Source: Candidatus Phosphoribacter baldrii (GTDB lineage Bacteria > Actinomycetota > Actinomycetes > Actinomycetales > Dermatophilaceae). From it: a stretch of 64,000 bases of DNA. Position 1 is the stretch's first letter. Each line of letters opens with the position of its first letter. The notes beneath the pieces are model-generated. The model saw nothing but the letters and a program-made list of their open reading frames with translations, made no database searches and had not been told where the DNA came from. Shown here piece by piece: positions 58,438-64,000 of this stretch. The position numbers and the translations under genes were made by a program. Where the stretch lies: positions 1-64,000 of the forward strand of contig JADIZV010000002.1 of NCBI GenBank assembly GCA_016704565.1, given 5' to 3'.

Positions 58438-58626
58438 ATGTGGGACGCGATCTCCCCCTATCTGGCCGCCATCCTGCCGACGATCGGCCTGCTGGTCATC
58501 GCCTATGTCGTCTTCAAGACGATCTTTGAAGCGGATCGTCGAGAACGCAAAGCCGTTGCCGAATGGGAAGCCGGTCGAACCGCTCGGCCCGACGATCTCG
58601 ACAATGGTGACGACATATCCGGCTGA
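58438..58626 (+). CDS. Small single-pass membrane protein downstream of lysS
   Basis: A 62-residue protein: one membrane helix (LAAILPTIGLLVIAYVVFKTIF) followed by a charged cytoplasmic tail (EADRRERKAVAEWEAG). It starts two bases after the lysS stop. Equivalent small proteins are found between lysS and lsr2 in other actinobacteria. Function unknown. Confidence 0.8.
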   Translation: MWDAISPYLAAILPTIGLLVIAYVVFKTIFEADRRERKAVAEWEAGRTARPDDLDNGDDISG

Positions 58627-58637
58627 CCGGCAGTGAC

Positions 58638-58661
58638 CAATCATCTCTGACCAGATGATTG
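58638..58661 (+). terminator. Hairpin after the lysS operon
   Basis: CAATCATCT (58638-58646) pairs with AGATGATTG (58653-58661), with loop CTGACC. There is no T-run. Confidence 0.6.
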
Positions 58662-59007
58662 CCATTCCGGTTTCTGGGTGAGTTCTCACGGGGCTCTCAA
58701 TAGGTCTGCACTGGCTTCTCGGCGGGTCTTGTCGCTAGTCGAGACTGCGTGAAGCCGGTGGCCCTATGGTGCGCGAAGCCCCGCCCGCGGACGTCAACTT
58801 GGGGTTGACATACAGTCACCAGGGGGTTTTCGCCGTGTTACGATCAGTCGCCGACCGAGAAGTTTCGCGGGATTCTTCCCGGTCGCACCGTTCAGGGGTC
58901 TCGGGGCCGTTAACCTGAGTCCTATGCACCTGTAGTTCGTCACGACGGCGCCGGGCAACCGGCGTCAATCCTCCGCAGCAGTTCCTCACATGAATGGAGC
59001 ACACACC
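58662..59007 (+). promoter_or_regulatory. lsr2 upstream region without a gene
   Basis: About 350 bases with no convincing reading frame. It holds GTCAAC-TTGGG-GTTGAC (about 58793-58809), a TTGACATACAGT stretch (about 58804-58815) and TTACGAT (about 58837-58843), candidates for the lsr2 promoter and for an operator. Compared with the rest of the window it is AT-rich, as expected for a long 5' region controlling a global regulator, and Lsr2 itself could bind here. Confidence 0.4.
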
Positions 59008-59337
59008 GTGGCCAAGCGTGTCCAGGTCGTCCTTGAGGACGACGTCGACGGCAGCCTCGCCGACGAGACCGTCTCTTTTGGTCTTGACGGAGTTTCGTAC
59101 GAAATCGACCTGTCGGCGTCAAATGCGTCCGCTTTGCGCGACCAACTCGCCAAGTGGATCGGTGCCGCCCAGCGCACCGGCGGCCGTCGGGCAGTTGCGC
59201 GTCGCGGCGCGGGTTCGGCTCGTCGGAGCGATGTCTCCGCAGTCCGGGCGTGGGCGCGGGCCAACGGCCACCAGATCAATGACCGTGGCCGGGTTCCGGC
59301 TGCTGTCCAGGCGGCCTACGACAAGGCCAACGGCTGA
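59008..59337 (+). CDS. lsr2: Lsr2 nucleoid-associated protein
   Basis: A 109-residue histone-like protein. GTG 59008 follows GGAG at 9 bases and gives the standard N-terminus AKRVQVVLEDDVDGS; the ATG at 58990 is less likely. The N-terminal dimerisation domain is followed by a linker with basic stretches (RRAVARRGAGSARR) and the C-terminal DNA-binding helices (VRAWARANGHQINDRGRVPAAVQAAY), with AT-hook-like RGR. It silences AT-rich and foreign DNA. Usually clpC follows; here the end-joining genes follow instead. Confidence 0.96.
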   Translation: MAKRVQVVLEDDVDGSLADETVSFGLDGVSYEIDLSASNASALRDQLAKWIGAAQRTGGRRAVARRGAGSARRSDVSAVRAWARANGHQINDRGRVPAAVQAAYDKANG

Positions 59338-59358
59338 TCAGGTCGGCATCGCACGTCC

Positions 59359-59394
59359 GGACGGGCCGTCCTCCTGCGGGAGGGCGGCCCGTCC
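59359..59394. terminator. Bidirectional terminator between lsr2 and ligD polymerase gene
   Basis: GGACGGGCCG (59359-59368) pairs with CGGCCCGTCC (59385-59394), with an inner CCTCC/GGAGG stem. The genes are convergent. Confidence 0.85.
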
Positions 59395-59399
59395 GCTTG

Positions 59400-60296
59400 C
59401 TAGAGGATTCCGGCGGCGAGGTCGCCGAACCGCTCGATGCGGTCGAGCACCTCGTCAGCGGTCGCGTGGGTGAGCACCCCGGGAGCGGCTGCACCGGCCT
59501 CGACCTCGGCCCACGTGCGCGGGGTCGCGACGAATGGTGCGGTCCGGCCGCGCAATGAATAGGGCGAGATCGTCGTCTTGGCGGCGACGTTCTGGCTCCA
59601 ATCGAAGAACACCTTGCCGGGGCGCAACGACGTCGTCATCTTCCACACGACAAGATCCGGGTGAGCAGCGGTGAGTTCCTGAGCCAAGGCCTGGGCGATC
59701 GTCGCGATGTCTGCTGACGAATGGGAGCCCGGGAGGGCGGCATACAGTTGCATGCCTTTGGAGCCGCTGGTGACCGGCACCGGGTCCAGCCCCAAGGCCG
59801 TGAGCCGGTCACGAGCGAGCAGCGCGACCGTGGAGCATTCCTGCAATCCGGCGCCGGGGCCCGGGTCGAGGTCGACGACGAGCCGGTCGGGATTGGCTGG
59901 TTGCCCGTCCGCGCCGATCCGCCATTGCGGCACATGCAACTCCAGTGAGGCCAGGTTGGCCAGATAGGTCAACGCGTCCAGACCGGTGACCAAGGGGTAG
60001 GTGATCGGCTCGCTCGTGTGCGTCAGGGTGACCCGGGGCAGCCAGTCCGGCGCGCCGGACGGGAGGTTCTTCTCGAAGAAGTTCAATCCCTCGACGCCGT
60101 GGGGGAAACGGACCCGGGTGACCGGGCGCCCGGCGAGATGGGGCAGGAGCACTGGGGCGATCCGCGCGTAATAGTTCAACACCTCGCCCTTGGTCGTCTC
60201 AGTCGCGGGATAGAGGACCTTGTCGAGGCTCGACACGACCAGCCGTCGGCCGCCGGCCTCGACGGACACCTTGGCGGGGCCGGTCGGCTCAGGCAT
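59400..60296 (-). CDS. ligD: LigD-type DNA polymerase/primase (end joining)
   Basis: A 298-residue archaeo-eukaryotic primase-like polymerase of non-homologous end joining. Features: SSLDKVLYPATETTKGEVLNYY (typical start), RFPHGVEGLNFFEKN, the catalytic Asp pair in LVVDLDPGPGAG, the SGSKGMQLYAALP loop and a later Asp in VFFDWSQN. It begins inside the end of the ligase gene (8-base overlap), so polymerase and ligase are separate but coupled chains. It adds or fills bases at broken ends held by Ku. No nuclease (PE) domain is attached. Confidence 0.93.
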   Translation of the reverse strand: MPEPTGPAKVSVEAGGRRLVVSSLDKVLYPATETTKGEVLNYYARIAPVLLPHLAGRPVTRVRFPHGVEGLNFFEKNLPSGAPDWLPRVTLTHTSEPITYPLVTGLDALTYLANLASLELHVPQWRIGADGQPANPDRLVVDLDPGPGAGLQECSTVALLARDRLTALGLDPVPVTSGSKGMQLYAALPGSHSSADIATIAQALAQELTAAHPDLVVWKMTTSLRPGKVFFDWSQNVAAKTTISPYSLRGRTAPFVATPRTWAEVEAGAAAPGVLTHATADEVLDRIERFGDLAAGIL

Positions 60297-61233
60297 CGGG
60301 CAACTCCCCAGGGTCGATGTCACCGGGGGTGAGGTCCGGTCGCAGCCCTCGGTATGCCGGTTGGCGCAGTCGGCGGCTGTTGGTCAGCCCCAGCGCGTGG
60401 ACGTCACAGACCAGGACTGGGTGGACCCAGGTGGTGCCCAGCGCGTCATCGGCGGGCACGGCATCCGTGAACGGGCAGTCCGCGGTGGTGAGCGGGGCCA
60501 GGTCGGCGGCGAGAGCCCGGGCGGTCTTGCCGGCAATCCCCGAGCCGACACGCCCCAGATAGCGCAGGCCGCCGACGCCCGGCACGCCGACCAGCACAGC
60601 GCCCAGCCGATCAACCTGATCGGTCTCCGGGCGCCAGCCGCCGATGACCACTGATTGCGACGTCCGATGCGGCACCTTGAGCCAATCCTCGGTGCGGGCG
60701 CCCGCGGCATACCGGCTGGTGCGACGCTTGCTGACGGTCCCTTCCAGCCCCCGTTCGCGGGTGGCCTGCCACAGGGCATCGCCATCGGTGAAAGTGGGCG
60801 GCACCTGCCAGTGCGGCCCAGTGAGCTCCAGCCGCTCGAGCGTGGCCCGGCGGTCGGTCCACGACCGGGCGGTGAGGTCGACTCCGTAGAGCCGCAGCAG
60901 GTCGAAAACCATGAAGGTCACCGGCGCGCGGGCGGCCAGGGTCGCGGCCTTGGCAGCGCTGGTCACGTGGAAACGCTCCGCGAGGGCCGCGAAGGAGGGT
61001 ATGCCGTCCCGCATCACCACTGCTTCGCCGTCCAGGAGCATGTCCGCGAATTCGCCTGCCAGGCCTGACAACTCGGGGAATGCCACGGTGACGTCACGTT
61101 CGGTGCGAGTGGTCAGCCTCACCCGGCCATCGTGGACGTCGGCAAGCAGCCGCATGCCGTCCCACTTGACCTCATGCGCCCAATCGGCCCCCGTCGGCAC
61201 TCGACGGGCGGGGGAGGCGAGCATGGGCCGCAC
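60289..61233 (-). CDS. ATP-dependent DNA ligase (LigD ligase domain/LigC-like)
   Basis: A 314-residue ATP-dependent ligase. GTG 61233 is preceded by AAAGGGGAG. The adenylated Lys is in EVKWDGMR, with motif III-like FMVFDLLRLYG, EGTVSKRR (motif IV) and DWLKVPH (motif V), followed by an OB-fold domain (YLGRVGSGIAGKTARAL). It seals double-strand breaks with Ku. It begins 11 bases after the YfbM-like gene and overlaps the polymerase gene. Confidence 0.92.
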   Translation of the reverse strand: MRPMLASPARRVPTGADWAHEVKWDGMRLLADVHDGRVRLTTRTERDVTVAFPELSGLAGEFADMLLDGEAVVMRDGIPSFAALAERFHVTSAAKAATLAARAPVTFMVFDLLRLYGVDLTARSWTDRRATLERLELTGPHWQVPPTFTDGDALWQATRERGLEGTVSKRRTSRYAAGARTEDWLKVPHRTSQSVVIGGWRPETDQVDRLGAVLVGVPGVGGLRYLGRVGSGIAGKTARALAADLAPLTTADCPFTDAVPADDALGTTWVHPVLVCDVHALGLTNSRRLRQPAYRGLRPDLTPGDIDPGELPDA

Positions 61234-61244
61234 GGGCTCCCCTT

Positions 61245-61730
61245 TCAGAGGATGGCCACCAGGACCGCCGAGCTGGCCCGTGCTGCCCGGCGATAGAACT
61301 TCCGCAGCTGCTTGTAGCGGGGCCGCAGCCACGTGTGGAAGACGTCCTGCTCGTCCCAGAACCCGGGGTAGATGTTGGCGTCGAGCATGGCGTCGAAGTC
61401 GACCCGGGCGGCGACCTCGGAGGCGGGCAGGGCGTCAAGCGCAGCGCTGATCTTCTTGACCGTCCGTGGGTCGATGAGGTGCGCGGGACCGTGGCCCAGG
61501 TCGGCGCCGATGGCATCCCCGCCGAAGATCGCCTGTCCGGCGTGGCTCTCCGTGTCGTATGCCGTCCCCGTCAGCAGCCAGTGGATGCCGTGCCATGCGG
61601 TGTCCAGGTCGACACCGCGCTTGGGATCCGGAGGCTCGTCCTCGATGAGGGTGGCCGCCGCCTTGGCGTTGGAGCGGACGACGTCGTGCTCCTCGTCCGT
61701 CAGCGCGCGAGCGGTCCAGGTCATCACCAT
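61245..61730 (-). CDS. DUF1877 (YfbM-like) protein
   Basis: A 161-residue protein. ATG 61730 lies 7 bases after CATAAT on the minus strand, the best fit to a leaderless promoter. It resembles the YfbM/DUF1877 family (WHGIHWLLTGTAYDTESHAGQAIFGG, DANIYPGFWDEQDVFHTWLRP, YKQLRKFYRRAA). Function unknown. It appears to be the first gene of an operon with the ligase and polymerase genes, so its product could be involved in the same response. Confidence 0.83.
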   Translation of the reverse strand: MVMTWTARALTDEEHDVVRSNAKAAATLIEDEPPDPKRGVDLDTAWHGIHWLLTGTAYDTESHAGQAIFGGDAIGADLGHGPAHLIDPRTVKKISAALDALPASEVAARVDFDAMLDANIYPGFWDEQDVFHTWLRPRYKQLRKFYRRAARASSAVLVAIL

Positions 61731-61743
61731 GATCGGGATTATG
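61731..61743 (-). promoter_or_regulatory. Leaderless -10 box of the YfbM-ligase-polymerase operon
   Basis: CATAAT on the minus strand (61743-61738), 7 bases, then ATG 61730. Confidence 0.6.
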
Positions 61744-61782
61744 CCGCTCCTGCATGAACAGCAGCGCGCCGGACAGCGAGCG

Positions 61783-61835
61783 ACAAGGTGCGGGAGGGCG
61801 ACAAGGTGCGGGAGGGCGGCAGGTGCGGGAGGGCG
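61783..61835. repeat. Short tandem repeat in the divergent ligase/ku spacer
   Basis: ACAAGGTGCGGGAGGGCG occurs at 61783-61800 and 61801-61818, followed by a 17-base variant GCAGGTGCGGGAGGGCG at 61819-61835. The last copy runs into a GGCATAC motif. The array lies between the divergent promoters and could be a binding array or slippage. Confidence 0.8.
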
Positions 61836-61941
61836 GCATACGGGATGGGTCGCTGCGTGTGGGATGCGCCGCTGCGTTGTGGGGAAGGTGAGCGGTGAGT
61901 CATGCTGGTGACTTACGTGACCACTGGGAAGGGTGGGGCCG

Positions 61942-62859
61942 ATGCGGGCGATGTGGAAGGGCGCGGTGTCCTTCGGGCTGGTCAACGTGCCGGTCAAGCT
62001 CTACTCGGCGACGGAGAACCACGACATCTCCTTCCGTCAGGTGCACCGGGCCGACGGCGGGCAGATCCGCTACCAGCGGGTGTGCAGCGCATGCGGAGAG
62101 GTCGTGGCGTTCGACGACGTGGCCAAGGGGTATGAGACGCCCGACGGGCAGATGGTCGTGCTGACCGACGAGGATCTGGCCGCGCTGCCCAACCAGTCGA
62201 GCAAGGAGGTTGCGGTCGCGAAGTTCGTCCCGGCCGGCCAGATCGACCCGATGCTGTTCGACAAGGCCTACTACCTTGAGCCCGAGAAGGCCGCGACCAA
62301 GGCCTATGCCCTGTTGCGGGACGCACTGTCGACCGCCGACCGGGTGGCACTGGTGACCGTGTCGATCCGCCAGCGGATGACGATGGCGGTGCTGCGGGTG
62401 CACGAGGGAATCATCGTCCTGCAGACATTGCTGTGGCCCGACGAGATCCGCGCCGCCGACCAGATCAACCTCGGCGACACCGGACATGCGAGCGACAAAG
62501 AGCTGGCGATGGCCAGCATGCTCGTCGACTCGCTGTCGGGCGACTATGACCCGGGCGAGTTCGAGGACGACTATGCGGCGGCCGTGGCGTCGCTCGTTGA
62601 CTCGAAGATCGCCGGGGGAGTGGTCGCCGAAGCTCCGGCGGCGGCGGCCGACACCGGCGAGGTCGTCGACCTGCTGGAGGCGTTGCAGCGCAGCGTCGAC
62701 CGGGCCAAGGCTGCTCGGGGCGAGCCGGTGACCGGGTCCTCGTCGGCCCCGACCAAACCTGCCCCGACCAAAGCTGCCCCGACCAAACCTGCGCCCGCCA
62801 ACCCTGCCGCGGCCAAGAAGACCGCCGCGAAGAAGACCGCCGCGCGCAAGGCCGGCTGA
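61942..62859 (+). CDS. ku: Ku protein, end-joining DNA-end binder
   Basis: A 305-residue bacterial Ku. ATG 61942 gives the standard start RAMWKGAVSFGLVNVPVKLYSATE, preceded by AAGGGTGGGG. The Ku core follows (VCSACGEVVAFDDVAKGYE, FDKAYYLEPEKAATKAYALLRDAL, LLWPDEIR, MASMLVDSL). The C-terminus is a Lys/Ala/Pro repeat tail (APTKPAPTKAAPTKPAP, AAKKTAAKKTAARKAG) that helps DNA binding, similar to the topA tail. It is divergent from the ligase operon and probably co-transcribed with the glycosylase gene 4 bases downstream. Confidence 0.95.
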   Translation: MRAMWKGAVSFGLVNVPVKLYSATENHDISFRQVHRADGGQIRYQRVCSACGEVVAFDDVAKGYETPDGQMVVLTDEDLAALPNQSSKEVAVAKFVPAGQIDPMLFDKAYYLEPEKAATKAYALLRDALSTADRVALVTVSIRQRMTMAVLRVHEGIIVLQTLLWPDEIRAADQINLGDTGHASDKELAMASMLVDSLSGDYDPGEFEDDYAAAVASLVDSKIAGGVVAEAPAAAADTGEVVDLLEALQRSVDRAKAARGEPVTGSSSAPTKPAPTKAAPTKPAPANPAAAKKTAAKKTAARKAG

Positions 62860-62863
62860 CCGG

Positions 62864-63778
62864 ATGCCCGAAGGTCACACCCTGCATCGGCTCGCGGGGT
62901 CGCTCAACGGTGCGTTCGCGGGGACGGTGCCCACGCTGTCCAGCCCGCAAGGGCGCTTCGCCGACGGGGCGGCATACCTGTCGGGACGCGAGCTGCACGA
63001 AGCGGCGGCCTGGGGGAAGCACCTGTTCGTCGAGTTCGCGGGCGAGGCGCACTTGCACGTCCACTTGGGGCTGATCGGGGCCTTCGACGTCACGGCATAC
63101 TCCGCGCGTGGCGGCGACGACGAGGGGTATGCCGCGGGCTCACCTGGGGGTGCGCTGCCTCCACCCGTGGGTGCGGTGCGGTTGCGGATCGCCACCGGCA
63201 CCCATGTCGCGGACCTGCGTGGTGCCACGGTGTGCGAGGTGGCGACCACCCAGGAGGTGGACGCGGTCATCGCCCGGCTGGGTCCGGACCCGTTGCGGGC
63301 CGACGCCGACCCCGATCGGGCCTGGCGGCGGATCGTCAAGAGCCCTCGCAGCATCGCGGACCTGCTCATGGACCAGGCAGTGTTGGCCGGGGTCGGCAAC
63401 GTCTATCGCAGCGAGATCCTCTTCCGGCATCGGGTGGACCCGTGGCGTCCGGGACGTGACATCCGGCCGGTGACCTGGCGGGCTCTGTGGCGAGATCTGT
63501 TGCTGCTCATGCCGATCGGCGTGCAGCTCGGGCAGATCATCACGATGAGCGACCAGGTGGAGACGGTGCTGGCCGGGGACTTCGACCCGGCTGCCGTGCC
63601 CACGTCGCCGACCGGGGTCTCCGCGTGGCGACCCAACCCGCACGGAGCGCTCGAACGGCGCTACTACGTCTACAAACGCCAGGGCGAGCCGTGCCGGGTC
63701 TGCGGGTCCCGCGTGCGGATGGCCGAGGTCGCGGGACGCAACCTCTACTGGTGCGGCCGCTGTCAGCGCCGCCGCTGA
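62864..63778 (+). CDS. nei: DNA glycosylase/AP lyase, Nei/Fpg family
   Basis: A 304-residue base-excision repair enzyme. PEGHTLHRLAG supplies the N-terminal Pro and catalytic Glu. The helix-two-turn-helix contains DQAVLAGVGNVYRSEILFRH, and the C-terminal zinc finger is CRVCGSRV...WCGRCQRR. The PEGHT start places it with the Nei (endonuclease VIII) type rather than Fpg (PEGPE). It removes oxidised pyrimidines. Being 4 bases after ku, it is probably co-expressed with end joining. Confidence 0.93.
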   Translation: MPEGHTLHRLAGSLNGAFAGTVPTLSSPQGRFADGAAYLSGRELHEAAAWGKHLFVEFAGEAHLHVHLGLIGAFDVTAYSARGGDDEGYAAGSPGGALPPPVGAVRLRIATGTHVADLRGATVCEVATTQEVDAVIARLGPDPLRADADPDRAWRRIVKSPRSIADLLMDQAVLAGVGNVYRSEILFRHRVDPWRPGRDIRPVTWRALWRDLLLLMPIGVQLGQIITMSDQVETVLAGDFDPAAVPTSPTGVSAWRPNPHGALERRYYVYKRQGEPCRVCGSRVRMAEVAGRNLYWCGRCQRRR

Positions 63779-63835
63779 GCGCCCGTTTGCCCACCTGATC
63801 GCCGTTATCGGCAGGCGGTGAGCGGGCGGCATACC

Positions 63836-63849
63836 TAGACTCGCGGCTC
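63836..63849 (+). promoter_or_regulatory. Leaderless -10 box of the last gene
   Basis: TAGACT (63836-63841), 8 bases, then GTG 63850. Confidence 0.5.
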
Positions 63850-64000
63850 GTGGACGACTATCTGCAGACCAACCGCGCCAACTGGGACGACCGGGCACCT
63901 GCGCACGCCGCCTCCCCCGGGTATGCCGTGTCGCGCCTGGTGGCCGACCCCACCGCCCTCTCCGGCGTGGTCGAGTTCGACCGACCGCTGTTGGGCGATG
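63850..64000 (+). CDS. Methyltransferase N-terminus (partial)
   Basis: The first ~50 residues begin VDDYLQTNRANWDDRAPAHA and include GYAVSRLVADP and FDRPLLGD. The start pattern (NRANWDDRAPAHA) is that of class I SAM-dependent methyltransferases. The rest lies outside the window. Confidence 0.6.
   Translation, partial: MDDYLQTNRANWDDRAPAHAASPGYAVSRLVADPTALSGVVEFDRPLLGD

Larger units (their letters stand above)
323..63928. repeat. Highly iterated GTATGCC/GGCATAC motif, about 113 copies
   Basis: Hand-scan start positions (within about 3 bases). GTATGCC: 396, 943, 2192, 2801, 2864, 5668, 7280, 8472, 9141, 9621, 11113, 11332, 11742, 11938, 13006, 13156, 14719, 16053, 17810, 18910, 20294, 20373, 20801, 21769, 22404, 23232, 23625, 24184, 25395, 28330, 28404, 29654, 30723, 33678, 35245, 36359, 36489, 40075, 41219, 42135, 42767, 43462, 44406, 45611, 45788, 47050, 47223, 48432, 49580, 49658, 51253, 55603, 56742, 57436, 57979, 60352, 60999, 61558, 63127, 63921. 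GGCATAC: 324, 1234, 1925, 3062, 3996, 4702, 5419, 7104, 8409, 10849, 12018, 12745, 14512, 16226, 18721, 19656, 21746, 22926, 23982, 25373, 26980, 27485, 27952, 28289, 28554, 29393, 32472, 33607, 34501, 36022, 36388, 37899, 39348, 40746, 41194, 42105, 43048, 44930, 45862, 47129, 48964, 51167, 51747, 53148, 55568, 57034, 57772, 59739, 60706, 61835, 62971, 63094, 63828. Nearly all are extended by G (or C on the complement). Confidence 0.9.

Noticed and set aside
58990..59007. ATG 58990 as the lsr2 start
   Set aside because: It would add six residues absent from the family; GTG 59008 has GGAG at proper distance and gives the standard AKRVQVVLEDD N-terminus.
323..63928. The iterated motif as Chi or an FtsK-orienting sequence
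   Set aside because: Those are polar and should be strongly skewed to one strand over 64 kb; the count here is about 60 versus 53.

Overview
The window is 64 kb of high-GC chromosomal DNA from an actinobacterium. Gene order (topA, tmk-holB, a lipoprotein hydrolase and tRNA-Thr; dacB, a DUF2342 protease, tilS, hpt, ftsH, folE, folP, folBK and DUF3180; nadB-nadC; lysS, a small membrane protein and lsr2) and the presence of Lsr2, Ku and LigD point to Micrococcales, most like Intrasporangiaceae/Dermatophilaceae. The family placement is an inference from layout and protein style, not a database result. About 64 protein genes, one tRNA and many short signals can be supported.

Layout. 1-11 kb: tail of a membrane pyrophosphatase; a divergent arsM/arsR pair; a methyltransferase; a MarR regulator divergent from a secreted protein; a TetR-controlled heterodimeric ABC exporter; an aldo/keto reductase and a LigB-type dioxygenase. 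11-25 kb: small membrane protein, left-handed beta-helix protein, topA, a Ser/Gly-rich secreted protein with a NarL-type two-component pair, a TipA-like MerR regulator, tmk, a frame-disrupted holB, a TAP-like hydrolase, and a CapA-like lipoprotein. 25-33 kb: tRNA-Thr followed by a compositionally different orphan gene; a GntR-acdS (ACC deaminase) operon with a perfect palindromic operator; a small MerR; DUF4921; an NlpC/P60 hydrolase; a YHYH-domain protein; soluble pyrophosphatase. 33-43 kb: dacB, protease, tilS, a tandem hairpin array, hpt, ftsH and the folate operon. 43-50 kb: LiaF-like protein, lipoprotein, cytochrome P450, MidA-like methyltransferase, DUF2520 protein, nadB, nadC. 50-56.7 kb: an accessory block (a regulator with a C-terminal SARP-like DNA-binding domain, membrane proteins, CPBP protease, AAA ATPase, M43 metalloprotease). 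56.9-64 kb: lysS, small membrane protein, lsr2, then a non-homologous end-joining cluster (LigD polymerase and ligase as separate genes, Ku, a Nei/Fpg glycosylase) and the start of a methyltransferase.

The most striking feature is not a gene. The 7-mer GTATGCC (or its complement GGCATAC), nearly always extended to GTATGCCG/CGGCATAC, occurs about 113 times by hand count, roughly every 570 bases, almost equally on both strands. It lies in coding regions (in several reading frames, bringing in rare ATA and GCA-TAC codons), at translation starts, and between genes, where pairs form perfect inverted repeats. It is missing from the atypical stretch after the tRNA. This behaves like a highly iterated genome signature of the uptake-sequence or HIP1 type. 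A second genome-wide theme is leaderless expression: at about a dozen genes a -10 box (TANNNT-like) ends 6-8 bases before the GTG or ATG start codon.
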